64,000 bases of DNA. Origin: Bacillus sp. B1-b2. Its GTDB lineage: Bacteria; Bacillota; Bacilli; Bacillales; Cytobacillaceae. The translations under genes were made by a program, and so were the position numbers. Positions 35,701 through 44,904 of this stretch are shown here, piece after piece. The stretch is from the NCBI RefSeq assembly GCF_009183415.1, contig NZ_WEHU01000006.1, positions 164,732 through 228,731 on the forward strand, given 5' to 3'. Positions within the stretch are counted from its first letter, which is position 1, and every line of letters begins with the position of its first letter. The notes beneath the pieces were generated by a model. It saw only the letters and a program-made list of their open reading frames with translations, was not told where the DNA came from and did no database searches.

Positions 35701-37364
35701 AAGGTTGCACGATTGATACCCAACCGTTCTGCTGCTTTTGTTTGATTATTATTTTCTTCCTTTAATACTAGTTTAATGATTTCCTTTTCCATATCTTTAA
35801 GAGTACCTTTTTGAAAAATCTCAATAGATGGAAATTGTTCGTTTGTGATAGTTTTTTCAATTGTTTCCTTTTGAATAACATACTCCTTTGAATTCAGGGC
35901 AACTTGCTTGATTAGATTTTTCAAGTCATCAATCTGATTTGGATAAGTATAATTCTCTAAAAATTGAAATGCTTCATTGCTAATTTTCACAGCAGTTGTT
36001 CCATATTTCTGATTGTAGTAGCCAAGGAAATATTGGGCTAATGTTCGAATATCTTCGGTTCTTTCCAACAGATTTGGCATAATAATTTTTGTAAGCTTTA
36101 ATCCTGGAATAAGTTCAGGGACAAACCCATTTTCAGAAAGTATGAATAAGCGAACCTGATGTTTTTGACATTCTTTTAAAAAGAGAGAGAACCTATCCTG
36201 ATCTTTCACAAATTCTGTATTTAACAACTTAATTGTCTGTATTCTTTGTAGTGGCAAACTATCCAAATACTCTAGCTCAAACTCCTTGAAGTTAATAGTT
36301 ACAAGCAAGCCGCCAGTTGTATATTTTTGATGAATATGATGAGCAATAAAGGCCTTACTAGTTCCTTTTTTTCCTTCTAAAAGAATGATCTGATTACTTC
36401 TATATAATGTTTCTATATGCTTAAGTATTTTTTTAATCGCATCAGACGTGTCCGCAATTGGTTCACTTAATGCTTCTGTCTCTATACTAAGCCCTTGTTG
36501 CTCATTAAAAGGCGATGTATTTTTTTCCATCACAATAAACTTATAAGACTGTTCGTCTAATTGAATACAATGGCCAATTACATTTAACATCTGATCATTG
36601 TAAATAAAATTTTTAATCGTCTTATCTTGGTTCATTTCTAGATTTGTGTTTACTATATATAAATGTTCTTCTGTCAAAGGATTAGACGGTATATCTTCCC
36701 AGTGCTCATAAATAATTTTATTTTGTCCATCTATCACCATTATATTTTGATTATCTTTGACAATAAATTGCTCTAAAACCTTCACAAGATTATTTTTTTC
36801 TTTCATATAACGAAAAAGATTTTCAGCATCTTCGAGGGAAGCCATAATGGATTCTTTACCTGATTGAATTAAAAAACCCTTAAGACCATAAACTATTGAT
36901 GTTCTTAGTGTAATCACATCTCCCACAATTTGCTCATAACCAGCTTTTTGCAACTCTAAAATTAATGGAGCTACCTCTTGTTGGTCGGATATAGTGAATA
37001 CCTGTAAAGGAAGCTCTAATAAATCTATAATAGCTTGAGCTCCTGAGGTAATATTTGAGAAACCTACAATTGCTGTCTTTTTCTCCAAATTAGTTGCCAA
37101 AGAAAGCGACCGAATCATATCATATCCAGAAAGATGCATATCCAAAACAGGGATACGAACATTCTTCTTCATTAATTGAGCTGTACCACCCCTGCTTATA
37201 AGAATATCTATTCCATTTCTCTCTGCTTCAATAGCCTTCTTAACTCCTTCCTCTAAATCTCCCTGTGAATAGCTAATATCTAGTTTAGGAAATAGAGGAA
37301 TGCATTCCTGAATAACAGGAATCATTGCTTCGTATGGAACAACAATATGTATCTTTATCTTCAT
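35679..37364 (-). CDS. PrpR-like regulator with degenerate AAA+ domain
   Basis: 561 residues. About 1-180 is a PrpR_N sensor (ISRGGTAQLMKKNVRIPVLDMHLSGYDMIRSL); about 190-290 a PAS-like region; about 300-500 an AAA+ domain; and the C-terminus is a Fis-type HTH (NNQTKAAERLGINRATLWRKLK). The Walker A reads LLEGKKGTSKA and no GAFTGA loop follows, so contact with sigma-54 looks impossible; it probably acts at a sigma-A promoter. Start ATG with GGCAGGA upstream. It lies directly upstream of the permease-kinase-dehydrogenase operon on the same strand and is likely its regulator. Confidence 0.88.
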   Translation of the reverse strand: MKIKIHIVVPYEAMIPVIQECIPLFPKLDISYSQGDLEEGVKKAIEAERNGIDILISRGGTAQLMKKNVRIPVLDMHLSGYDMIRSLSLATNLEKKTAIVGFSNITSGAQAIIDLLELPLQVFTISDQQEVAPLILELQKAGYEQIVGDVITLRTSIVYGLKGFLIQSGKESIMASLEDAENLFRYMKEKNNLVKVLEQFIVKDNQNIMVIDGQNKIIYEHWEDIPSNPLTEEHLYIVNTNLEMNQDKTIKNFIYNDQMLNVIGHCIQLDEQSYKFIVMEKNTSPFNEQQGLSIETEALSEPIADTSDAIKKILKHIETLYRSNQIILLEGKKGTSKAFIAHHIHQKYTTGGLLVTINFKEFELEYLDSLPLQRIQTIKLLNTEFVKDQDRFSLFLKECQKHQVRLFILSENGFVPELIPGLKLTKIIMPNLLERTEDIRTLAQYFLGYYNQKYGTTAVKISNEAFQFLENYTYPNQIDDLKNLIKQVALNSKEYVIQKETIEKTITNEQFPSIEIFQKGTLKDMEKEIIKLVLKEENNNQTKAAERLGINRATLWRKLKD

Positions 37365-37493
37365 TTGAATTCCTGCCTTTTACATTTGACCAGTGTATTA
37401 TTCCTATATTTTAACATAAAATAGAATAGAAATCGTTGAATAAAATGTTTACAGGTTGTTAACAAAAACCAAGGGAGAGTTATTCTCTTTTAT

Positions 37494-37536
37494 ACAAAAA
37501 AAGGATTGAGCACTCCTAGTTGCCCAACCCTTTTCC
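37494..37536 (-). terminator. terminator after metS
   Basis: Minus-strand imperfect stem AAAGGGTTGGGCA / TGCTCAATCCTTT followed by T5, just after the small-subunit stop. Confidence 0.7.
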
Positions 37537-37539
37537 TTA

Positions 37540-37647
37540 TTATTTAGCTTTCCTAGAAACTCTCACTACATTAAAGATACTTGCTGCTAAGCCACCCCAA
37601 AGAATAACCATTCCAGCAACCATCATTGTTATCGCACTTGCTGACAT
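37540..37647 (-). CDS. metS: small subunit of the NSS methionine/alanine importer (MetS-like)
   Basis: A 35-residue single-helix membrane peptide, below the length of most gene finders. It begins MSASAITMMVAGMVIL, has one hydrophobic helix (WGGLAASIFNVV) and a basic tail (RVSRKAK). This pattern is that of the MetS-type small subunit needed by MetP-type sodium-coupled transporters of methionine and alanine. It starts one base after the large-subunit stop, with AGAGAGG upstream, so it is translated from the same message. The pairing is what identifies the large subunit as MetP-like. Confidence 0.87.
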   Translation of the reverse strand: MSASAITMMVAGMVILWGGLAASIFNVVRVSRKAK

Positions 37648-37648
37648 G

Positions 37649-39154
37649 TTAAGAAACCTCTCTTTCGTTTTCTAAAGCTGCATTTGATTTCCATTTCTTC
37701 AAGGATAGAAGAACACCAATAATGATACTTGCTATTACTACAAGAATACCTGCAAAGAAGATTAATTTAGTCGGATAGCCCCCATAATTCTCCTCTATAT
37801 TTTGACGAATGTTATCAAACATCATATAACCAAGTACGATTGGTGTTACAACACTTAAGCAGAATCTCCACCAAGCACCAATACGTATATCAGAAAGTTC
37901 GTTTGTATGTGACTGCAAGCCTTTTAAGCCTTTAAAGAACCAAGCAATTAGGATAACCTCAACTAGCCCTGCTGTAACGATTCCAAAGTTATTAATGAAA
38001 TAATCGACAACATCTAGTATATATAGTCCGCCATTAGTTGCGTATATTAAGGAAACTGCTGTTGCCACTAAACCGCTCGTTAATACTGCTTTCGTTCTTG
38101 ATACATTAAACTTATCTTGAATACCAGAAATAAATGTCTCTACAATAGAAATAAGAGATGTCATACCTGCAAACACAAGAGAAAGGAAGAATAGTACACC
38201 AAACAGTCCATTTAATCCTGGGAATTCATTGATGATACTAGGGAAAACAACAAATGCCAGTCCAATTCCACCTGAGACTACATCTTCTACAGCAACTCCC
38301 TGTTGATTTGCCATAAATCCTAGAGCTGCAAAAACTCCAATACCTGCTAATAACTCAAATCCTGAGTTAGAAAATGCTGTGATAAATGCATTGTTATTGA
38401 TATCTGATTTTTTTGGTAGATAGCTAGAATAAGTGATCATAATCGCAAATCCAATGGATAAAGAGAAGAAAATCTGACCATATGCAGCAATCCATACTTT
38501 TCCATCAAAAAGCATATCCCAGTTTGGCTTGAAGAAAGCATCTAATCCTGTTGCTGCTCCATCAAGTGTTAAAGCACGAATCACAATTGCTAAAAACATA
38601 ACTATAAGTACTGGTAGAAAAATTTTATTCAATTTTTCAATACCTTTAGCAACTCCGCGATATAAAACAAATAAAGTAACGACCCATACAAAAAGTAGTG
38701 GAATAATAATGCCAGGTACTAATCCACCAATTGTTCCAGGTGTATCAGCTATTTTTAGAACATCATTATTAAAGAAACTGCCAGGGTCTGTTCCCCACTT
38801 AGTACCGAATGAATAGATTGTATATTTAATAGCCCATGCAACAATAACGGAATAATAAGTACAAATAACAAATGCTATTAATAATTGCCACCAACCAAGC
38901 CATTCTGCTTTCTTATTTAGACGGAATAAGGAAAGTGGTGCTGAACCACGAAATTTCTGTCCAATTGTGAATTCTAAGATCAGTATTGGAATACCTGCTG
39001 TTAAGATAGCAAATAAATATGGTAGGAAAAATGCTCCTCCTCCATTTTCATAAGCAACTGCTGGAAATCTCCAAATATTTCCTAAACCAATTGCCGATCC
39101 AACAGCTGCTAATATAAAACCATACCTGGACCCCCACTGTTGTCGCTGTTCCAT
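37649..39154 (-). CDS. metP: sodium-dependent neurotransmitter-symporter family amino-acid importer (MetP-like)
   Basis: 501 residues, about 12 helices. NSS signature at the N-terminus: WGSRYGFILAAVGSAIGLGNIWRFPAVAYENGGGAFFLPY; unwound helix-6 region QIFFSLSIGFAIMITYSSYL and FAGMTSLISIVETF. Sodium-driven import of amino acids; with the adjacent MetS-like peptide, methionine/alanine is the likely substrate. ATG with GGAGGTTTAACTT upstream. First of two genes. No S-box or T-box leader is visible. Confidence 0.92.
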   Translation of the reverse strand: MEQRQQWGSRYGFILAAVGSAIGLGNIWRFPAVAYENGGGAFFLPYLFAILTAGIPILILEFTIGQKFRGSAPLSLFRLNKKAEWLGWWQLLIAFVICTYYSVIVAWAIKYTIYSFGTKWGTDPGSFFNNDVLKIADTPGTIGGLVPGIIIPLLFVWVVTLFVLYRGVAKGIEKLNKIFLPVLIVMFLAIVIRALTLDGAATGLDAFFKPNWDMLFDGKVWIAAYGQIFFSLSIGFAIMITYSSYLPKKSDINNNAFITAFSNSGFELLAGIGVFAALGFMANQQGVAVEDVVSGGIGLAFVVFPSIINEFPGLNGLFGVLFFLSLVFAGMTSLISIVETFISGIQDKFNVSRTKAVLTSGLVATAVSLIYATNGGLYILDVVDYFINNFGIVTAGLVEVILIAWFFKGLKGLQSHTNELSDIRIGAWWRFCLSVVTPIVLGYMMFDNIRQNIEENYGGYPTKLIFFAGILVVIASIIIGVLLSLKKWKSNAALENEREVS

Positions 39155-39396
39155 AAGTTAAACCTCCAATAAACTTTCTTTTATAAAAATTCAGATAAAT
39201 ATAAATATTGCTTACTTACTATATCGGTTATTTTTTTAGATGTCAAACTACTTTTTCTCTTTTTTTATTGTAAATTCAAATTTCTTTATATGAAAATAGT
39301 ATTTCATTCTACTCTATTGTGTTTCTATTATACTTTTTGTTGTTTCTATAACACCTATTTCTATACTTAAACTTTTTTACTATATTGAATAATGTT

Positions 39397-39438
39397 AAAA
39401 AGAAAAAGAGCGTCATCTATATGATGTACGCCCTTTTT
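39397..39438 (-). terminator. terminator after the GH4 gene and permease relic
   Basis: Minus-strand AAAAAGGGCGT...ACGCTCTTTTT with an inner CATC/GATG pair, ending in a T-rich tract. Confidence 0.75.
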
Positions 39439-39459
39439 AAACAATTGGCAAATATATTT

Positions 39460-39585
39460 TTACCCCTTCATCCCAGTTATAGAAATTCCTTCTATAATAT
39501 GACGCTGTGCCACAATATAAACAATTAATACAGGGATAACAGAGATAACAGTACCAGTCGGCTGTATATAATCTTTTAAATAATA
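39460..39585 (-). pseudogene. C-terminal relic of a MalG/AraQ-type sugar ABC permease
   Basis: 41 codons ending GTVISVIPVLIVYIVAQ...IIEGISITGMKG-stop, which is the highly conserved C-terminus of carbohydrate ABC permeases (IPxLIVYIxxQRxxIEGIxxTGxKG). The rest of the permease is missing. The relic begins immediately after, and in frame with, the TAA stop of the GH4 gene, marking an old deletion that joined the two. Such permeases normally sit beside GH4 genes in raffinose/melibiose-type operons. Confidence 0.85.
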
Positions 39586-41097
39586 TTAACTATTTAATTG
39601 GCTCGCAGGGCGCTCTTTTGCTTTATCTGCTTCTCCCGCATTTTTATTCGCAGCATCCCGGTCTCTTTCCATTTCTTCTACCGTTTTCACTTCTAACCTT
39701 GCAGCACCTCGATAATCTTTGGTCGGAAGTAGTGTACCTGTTTGAAGCCTAACCTTAGCCTCAGCAATAGCATCTGTATATTGAGGTAACCATTCTTCTA
39801 ACCCTACTAATAATTCATCTACCATTTGCCAGATTTCCTTTGGGTTACAAACAGCACCAACAAGTGGATCCATCATCATGGCTTGACGTAATAATTGATC
39901 GTCACCCGTTATGGCTGCTTCCACCGCCAAGCGTTGTACAGAAATACTCACATTACACACTGCAGCACACCCAAGTGGTAAGTTACCTACTACCGGCATA
40001 TTAATGCCATTTCTATCTACATACCCTGGAGCTTCAATAACAGCATCATCTGGTAGATTAGTAATAACACCATTATTCACAACATTAAAATGGCCTCTAT
40101 AAACTCTACCTGTTTCAAGCGCTTCCAAAATATAAGAGCCATGCTCTTCACTTCTATTCTCTTGCTTATATTCAAAGGCGGGGTCCTTCATCCAGTTTGG
40201 AAAATCCGTTTGAAACCATGTTCTCCCCTCTGTACAAACGCGTAAATACCCACCTGTTTCTCCATTAATCCATGATCCTAGATCAATCCATTCCTTAATT
40301 TCTTCTGGTCTTTTTCGGTACCAAGGAACATATTCACTCAAGTGTCCGTTAGACTCAGTACTGTAATATCCAAACCTCTTTAGCATATCAATCCTTACTT
40401 TTTCTGTTTTACTATATTCATGATGATTTTCAAATGCAGACAATAGTTCTCCAGTCATATCCCTGCCTTTGTATGCTACTTTGATATACCAGGTTTGATG
40501 ATTGATACCTGCACAGATAATATCAATTTCTTCTTTCTCTTTCCCCAGAACTTCAGCAATTTGTCTGTGGCCACCCTGCACTCCATGGCATAATCCAATG
40601 GTTCTTACACCGCCATATGTATTACAAGCCCACGTTAGCATTGCCATTGGATTTGCATAGTTTAATAGCAGGCAGTCCTCTTTTGCTACCTCACGAATAT
40701 CTTTGCAAATTTCTAACATTGTAGCAATTCCGCGCTGGCCATACATAATACCACCAGCACTTAATGTATCACCGACACATTGGTCTACGCCGTATTTCAA
40801 TGGAATTTCAATATCCTTTTTGAACGCCTCTAGTCCACCAATTCGAACCACATTAAAAACATATTTAGCTCCCTCTAATGCTTCTCTTCGGTTGGTAGTA
40901 GAGTGAATGTTAATAGATAATCCATTTTCATCAATGTCGCGCTGACAAAGTTGTGTCACCATATCCAAGTTATCCTGACTAATATCCGTAAAAGAAACTT
41001 TCATATTTCTGAACTCGGGTACAGAAAGTAAATCTCGTAATAATCCTCTTGTAAAACCGATACTACCGGCACCAATAAATGTTACTTTGAACGTCAT
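39586..41097 (-). CDS. GH4 family glycosidase (alpha-galactosidase/alpha-galacturonidase type)
   Basis: 503 residues. The N-terminal Rossmann motif FIGAGSIGFTRGLLRDLL binds NAD; NYANPMAMLTWA and the metal-binding GLCHGVQGGHRQ and AGINHQTW segments show an intact Mn2+/NAD+ redox-hydrolysis site typical of GH4. The Cys-His-x-Val-Gln motif fits the MelA/LplD side of the family rather than the phospho-glycosidases. The Glu/Lys/Ala-rich tail (about 465-503) is longer than usual and may come from the deletion that left the downstream permease relic. ATG with AAGGAGG upstream. Paired with an AraC regulator; a cre-like site lies upstream. Confidence 0.88.
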   Translation of the reverse strand: MTFKVTFIGAGSIGFTRGLLRDLLSVPEFRNMKVSFTDISQDNLDMVTQLCQRDIDENGLSINIHSTTNRREALEGAKYVFNVVRIGGLEAFKKDIEIPLKYGVDQCVGDTLSAGGIMYGQRGIATMLEICKDIREVAKEDCLLLNYANPMAMLTWACNTYGGVRTIGLCHGVQGGHRQIAEVLGKEKEEIDIICAGINHQTWYIKVAYKGRDMTGELLSAFENHHEYSKTEKVRIDMLKRFGYYSTESNGHLSEYVPWYRKRPEEIKEWIDLGSWINGETGGYLRVCTEGRTWFQTDFPNWMKDPAFEYKQENRSEEHGSYILEALETGRVYRGHFNVVNNGVITNLPDDAVIEAPGYVDRNGINMPVVGNLPLGCAAVCNVSISVQRLAVEAAITGDDQLLRQAMMMDPLVGAVCNPKEIWQMVDELLVGLEEWLPQYTDAIAEAKVRLQTGTLLPTKDYRGAARLEVKTVEEMERDRDAANKNAGEADKAKERPASQLNS

Positions 41098-41139
41098 ATT
41101 AACAACCTCCTTGTAACACTTATAGTAGCACCTTAATTT

Positions 41140-41153
41140 TGTAAGCGCTTTAA
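41140..41153. promoter_or_regulatory. cre-like CcpA site upstream of the GH4 gene
   Basis: TGTAAGCGCTTTAA matches cre at 13 of 14 positions, 43 bp upstream of the GH4 start. Confidence 0.6.
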
Positions 41154-41205
41154 AAAATCTAATCTATTTTAGTTGTTTTTGTGTACTATTCTCACCTACT
41201 TCTCT

Positions 41206-42096
41206 CTATTTAGTCCACATTCCTTTTGCGTATGTACTTGCTCTTCTGAGTGCAGTAGGTGTTGTACCTGTGTACTTTTTAAATACTTTACTAAAGTATT
41301 GACTGCTGTTCATTCCAACAAAGCTTGATATTTTCGTAATAGGAATATCGGTTTGAGTAATGAGCATTTTTGCCTTCTCTATTCTTATTTTCGTTAAATA
41401 ATCGATAATGGTACAACCCGTTGATTCTTTAAAGATGCGGTGTAGGTAGTTAGGATGGAGGTGAGTAATAGCAGATAGATGATCCATTTTTATTTCATAG
41501 TCATAGTTTTCATGAAGATATTCCATTACTTTTTTTAAGTAAATACCCGTTTGTTGATTGGAATCTTGTTTGGTTTCTAATAGATTTCTAGCAATAAGAA
41601 CAAGTAGTTGCGAGATTAAAATATGAACCATTAAGTAATTATCCTTATCCTTATTCCATCGCTTGTCGAGCTCTAGCACTAAATTTCTCAAAGACTGAAA
41701 TACTTCATTCCTATCTCTCAATAAATAGTAAGACTGCTTATTTGTAAGTAACTCATGTAGCTCTTCATTTTCCTGTGCAAGCTCATATAAAGTAGGAAAT
41801 GTTCGTTGCATCTCTGTTAGAATAAACTCAATATTTAGCATTCTACAAGGTTGATCTTTGTTAACGATTAATTTGTGTGGTATTTGACTATCAATTAAGA
41901 TAAACTGACTCTTCTTCAAGTTAAGCTTTTCTTTTTTTACTTCCACAAGACATTCACCTGATATTACATACATAATTTCAATAGCGGCATGTGAGTGAGA
42001 TGGCATATGAAAACCGTTCCATTCTCTAAAGTAATAAGCAGTTACTTTTGGATATAGTCTACCGTCGCTGAAATGAGATAGGCTCCCTTTTCCCAT
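41206..42096 (-). CDS. AraC family regulator (MsmR/RafR-like)
   Basis: 296 residues: N-terminal cupin sugar-sensing domain (about 20-100; MPSHSHAAIEIMYVISGECLVEV, DSQIPHKL) and two C-terminal AraC helix-turn-helix motifs (about 190-290; HPNYLHRIFKESTGCTIIDYLTKIRIEKAKMLI, GMNSSQYFSKVFKKYTGTTP). ATG with AAGGGGGT upstream. It lies 108 bp upstream of the GH4 gene on the same strand, the arrangement seen for activators of melibiose/raffinose operons. Likely activates the GH4 gene in response to an alpha-galactoside (inference). Confidence 0.9.
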   Translation of the reverse strand: MGKGSLSHFSDGRLYPKVTAYYFREWNGFHMPSHSHAAIEIMYVISGECLVEVKKEKLNLKKSQFILIDSQIPHKLIVNKDQPCRMLNIEFILTEMQRTFPTLYELAQENEELHELLTNKQSYYLLRDRNEVFQSLRNLVLELDKRWNKDKDNYLMVHILISQLLVLIARNLLETKQDSNQQTGIYLKKVMEYLHENYDYEIKMDHLSAITHLHPNYLHRIFKESTGCTIIDYLTKIRIEKAKMLITQTDIPITKISSFVGMNSSQYFSKVFKKYTGTTPTALRRASTYAKGMWTK

Positions 42097-42201
42097 AATT
42101 CATACCCCCTTATACATAGTGACTTCACAGGAAGACAGATAATACACAAGCTACCTGTCTTCTAATACAACATATCAACTGTCTATACATTAAAATTCCT
42201 T

Positions 42202-43020
42202 CTAACAGCAGTCCCATGTATACATGACATTTGAAAAATCTAACTTTCTCAGATTTTCTCTTGTAATGAAGAAATTTGCAATCCCACAATCTCCCCACAT
42301 AATTCCATTGTCAGAGTCGCTGTCTATTTGAAGGAGGATCGTATCATGATTTTCATAGCTCTTATCATATTCTCTAGGATCACTCTGCGTAAAATAGGGA
42401 TACCCACCCATCTTATGCCCTTCACCTAAAAATGTATCAGAATATAGCTCCCACAATTCATATTCCCTTTCGCCATCTTTTATCATGACAGATAAATCAA
42501 CTGTTTCACCTAATAGTTCTCCATTTTTGTAATCATTAACGGTGACAGGCTCATATTCAAGATGAAAGGCCAGGGACAATTCTTCTTGTATAGGAAAATA
42601 AGATATGTCTAGGTCATCCATGTAAGAAAAGTCTGTTACTAATAAGGATTCATCTTTTTCTACAATAGCGTGATAAATTACCTTGAAATTAGCCTGATTT
42701 GTTAGATTATCAAAGTCTAATCCCATTACATCATCTTCAGCAGATATATAAAATTGTATAATACCTTGCTGTGGCATGTGTTCTAGCTGAGGTATCTCTG
42801 CAAAATTTAACTGTGCTAATAATTTCATTGGTTTGTTATCAGTATCTCTTGGAGCAGGCATCGTTTTGGGCATATAGGGATTACCTGCGAATTTACTTTG
42901 GTGTAGAGCTGTTTTTTCCTTTTTAACAGAGACTCTCACTACTGGTTTTAAGGTAGTTTCAATTGCTTCTCTGTAACTCTCTAATTCCTTTGGTAAAGTT
43001 AATGCTGGGGTATTTCCCAT
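42202..43020 (-). CDS. DUF1963 (YwqG-like) protein
   Basis: 272 residues matching the DUF1963/YwqG family: KPMKLLAQLNFAEIPQL, QQGIIQFYIS, HKMGGYPYFTQSDPR, and the C-terminal LLQIDSD...MWGDCGIANFFI. Soluble beta-rich cytoplasmic protein of unknown function, often found near toxin-immunity or SUKH-like proteins. ATG with an AAGGTGGCG site upstream. Monocistronic. No partner gene nearby suggests a role. Confidence 0.85.
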   Translation of the reverse strand: MGNTPALTLPKELESYREAIETTLKPVVRVSVKKEKTALHQSKFAGNPYMPKTMPAPRDTDNKPMKLLAQLNFAEIPQLEHMPQQGIIQFYISAEDDVMGLDFDNLTNQANFKVIYHAIVEKDESLLVTDFSYMDDLDISYFPIQEELSLAFHLEYEPVTVNDYKNGELLGETVDLSVMIKDGEREYELWELYSDTFLGEGHKMGGYPYFTQSDPREYDKSYENHDTILLQIDSDSDNGIMWGDCGIANFFITRENLRKLDFSNVMYTWDCC

Positions 43021-43169
43021 TTAATCGCCACCTTGTTTGAAATTTAACCTATAAGGATATTTCTAGCTTTCTAGTAAGTTATCCTTTAGTAAAAAAGGTC
43101 TATTCTTATATATTAAAAAGCAAGCACATCATCATTTCGATGAAAGCTTGCTTTTTGTCATCACACAAA

Positions 43170-44510
43170 TCAAGATGGTCTTTTTCTTTTATAAAAAGCG
43201 AAAAGTAGAATAAACCACAATGGTGTTAAAAGAAGTGCAGGGCGAGTTGCATCCGCAATAAGCATTATAATAAGAATAAAAGCAAATAACGTTAATACTG
43301 CATAGTTCATAAACGGAGTCAAAGGTGCCTTAAAGTTAGATTTAGCCTGTAAATTCGGTTGTGTTTTCTTATATTTGATATGACTAATAAGAATAACACC
43401 CCAAACCCATATAAAGCAGATGGCACTAACGGTTGTAACAATACTAAAGGCTTGTTCAGGAATCAGTTTACTTAAAAGAGCTCCTACTGAAACGACAATC
43501 GTTGATACAAAGAGAGCATTACTCGGCACCGCGTTTTTATTTAATTTTCTTAGACTATCTGGTGCTTGTTTATTATTACTTAAATTAAAGAGAATTCGAC
43601 TTGTTGAAAACATTCCACTGTTACATGCTGATGCGGCTGAAGTTAAAACTACAAAATTTATAATACCCGCAGCAAGTGGAATACCTACCAAACTAAACGT
43701 TCTTACAAATGGACTTTCTGTTGCACTTAGATCTGTCCATGGATTAATACTTAACAAAATGATTAGTGCTCCAACATAGAAAAATAGGATCCTTAATGGA
43801 ATCTTATTAATAGCAGAGGGAATATTCTTTTGTGGATTAGATGTTTCAGCAGCCGAAACACCAATTAATTCTACTCCTACATAAGCAAATATAACCATTT
43901 GGAAAGAAAGCAAGAAACCAGATATTCCATTTGGGAATAGTCCACCATGTATCCATAAATTACTAAGAGCTACGGGACCAGCATCTGTATTGTAGCCTAT
44001 TACTAGTAATATTACCCCTAACACTATTAGAGCAAGTATGGTGATTACTTTAATTAAAGCAAACCAAAACTCAAGCTCTCCAAAGAGTTTTACAGTTAAT
44101 AGATTCAATCCTAATAAGATAATTAAACAAATAATAGCAGGAATCCACTGAGGTATATTAAACCAATATTGGACATACACTCCAACAGCTATAACATCTG
44201 CCATAGCAGTCATAATCCAACAGAACCAATATGTCCATCCAGTGATAAATGCTACCCTAGGTCCTAAATAATCCTCAGCAATATCTGTAAATGACTGATA
44301 ACCTGCTTTAGATAGCATTAATTCTCCTAGTGATCGCATAACAAAGAACAAAGCAATTCCCACTATTAAGTAAGCAAGAATAATAGATGGACCTGCAAGC
44401 TGTATTGCTTTTCCTGATCCTAGGAACAAACCAGTACCAATTGTACCCCCAATAGCAATTAGTTGGACATGACGATTAGATAGATCCCTTTTTAACTCCT
44501 GTTTTGCCAT
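43170..44510 (-). CDS. cycA: D-serine/D-alanine/glycine permease (CycA-like)
   Basis: 446 residues, 12 helices, APC superfamily. It closely follows E. coli CycA along its length: LSNRHVQLIAIGGTIGTGLFLGSGKAI, WTYWFCWIMTAMADVIAV, FAYVGVELIGVSAAET, NFVVLTSAASACNSGMFSTSR. The start at 44510 has GGAGGAG 7 bases upstream; 46 extra codons upstream run through the leader terminator and are not coding. A glycine riboswitch at 44670-44738 and a leader terminator precede it, so the message responds to glycine. This agrees with glycine/alanine transport. Monocistronic. Confidence 0.92.
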   Translation of the reverse strand: MAKQELKRDLSNRHVQLIAIGGTIGTGLFLGSGKAIQLAGPSIILAYLIVGIALFFVMRSLGELMLSKAGYQSFTDIAEDYLGPRVAFITGWTYWFCWIMTAMADVIAVGVYVQYWFNIPQWIPAIICLIILLGLNLLTVKLFGELEFWFALIKVITILALIVLGVILLVIGYNTDAGPVALSNLWIHGGLFPNGISGFLLSFQMVIFAYVGVELIGVSAAETSNPQKNIPSAINKIPLRILFFYVGALIILLSINPWTDLSATESPFVRTFSLVGIPLAAGIINFVVLTSAASACNSGMFSTSRILFNLSNNKQAPDSLRKLNKNAVPSNALFVSTIVVSVGALLSKLIPEQAFSIVTTVSAICFIWVWGVILISHIKYKKTQPNLQAKSNFKAPLTPFMNYAVLTLFAFILIIMLIADATRPALLLTPLWFILLFAFYKRKRPS

Positions 44511-44554
44511 AACTACTCCTCCTACAAATCTTGATGCAATATACATGTGCTGAA

Positions 44555-44592
44555 TAAAAAAGAGAGATTGGCAATTTTCACCAATCTCTCTC
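44555..44592 (-). terminator. leader terminator of the glycine riboswitch
   Basis: Minus-strand 11-bp arms AGAGAGATTGG / CCAATCTCTCT (44581-44591 with 44561-44571) followed by T6. It sits between the aptamer and the cycA start. Confidence 0.9.
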
Positions 44593-44669
44593 GTTCGTTC
44601 ATAAGAAGAATAAAATACTATATTTAGGCGCATAAAAGGCATATACACATACTAAATAAAAATTTGATA

Positions 44670-44738
44670 CTCTTCTGTCCTTTTGCCTGAGATTGTGAAC
44701 CCTTCGGCGCCGTGAATTCCCACGGTCTCTCCAGAAGC
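44670..44738 (-). ncRNA. glycine riboswitch (single aptamer)
   Basis: On the minus strand: CTTCT-GGAGAGACC (44737-44724), GGCGCCGAAGG (44711-44701), then CTCAGGCAAAAGGACAGA (44691-44674) closing P1 with AGAAG. These are the conserved blocks of the glycine aptamer. Only one copy is seen, unlike the usual tandem pair. A terminator follows, so it probably controls read-through into cycA. Confidence 0.95.
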
Positions 44739-44904
44739 TGCTCCTGCTATAGTGTGATCCATAGCAATCATAGCTTTCTAGTTATTAAGTTTTAAATATT
44801 GTTTTATTTTAGTAGGAGTAAGATAGTTTGTCAATAAGAGCATTATAACTTTTATTGATCCATTCGTGTTTTCATAAACATGAATAATTAGCCTACCTAG
44901 CTAT

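Larger units (their letters stand above)
39155..39585. other. spacer with a permease relic and a terminator
   Basis: The left 240 bp are AT-rich leader of the NSS gene with no feature I can name. A terminator lies at 39397-39438 and the ABC-permease relic at 39460-39585. Confidence 0.6.

Noticed and set aside
44511..44648. 46-codon N-terminal extension of cycA
   Set aside because: It would run through the riboswitch terminator; a strong GGAGGAG site marks the start at 44510.
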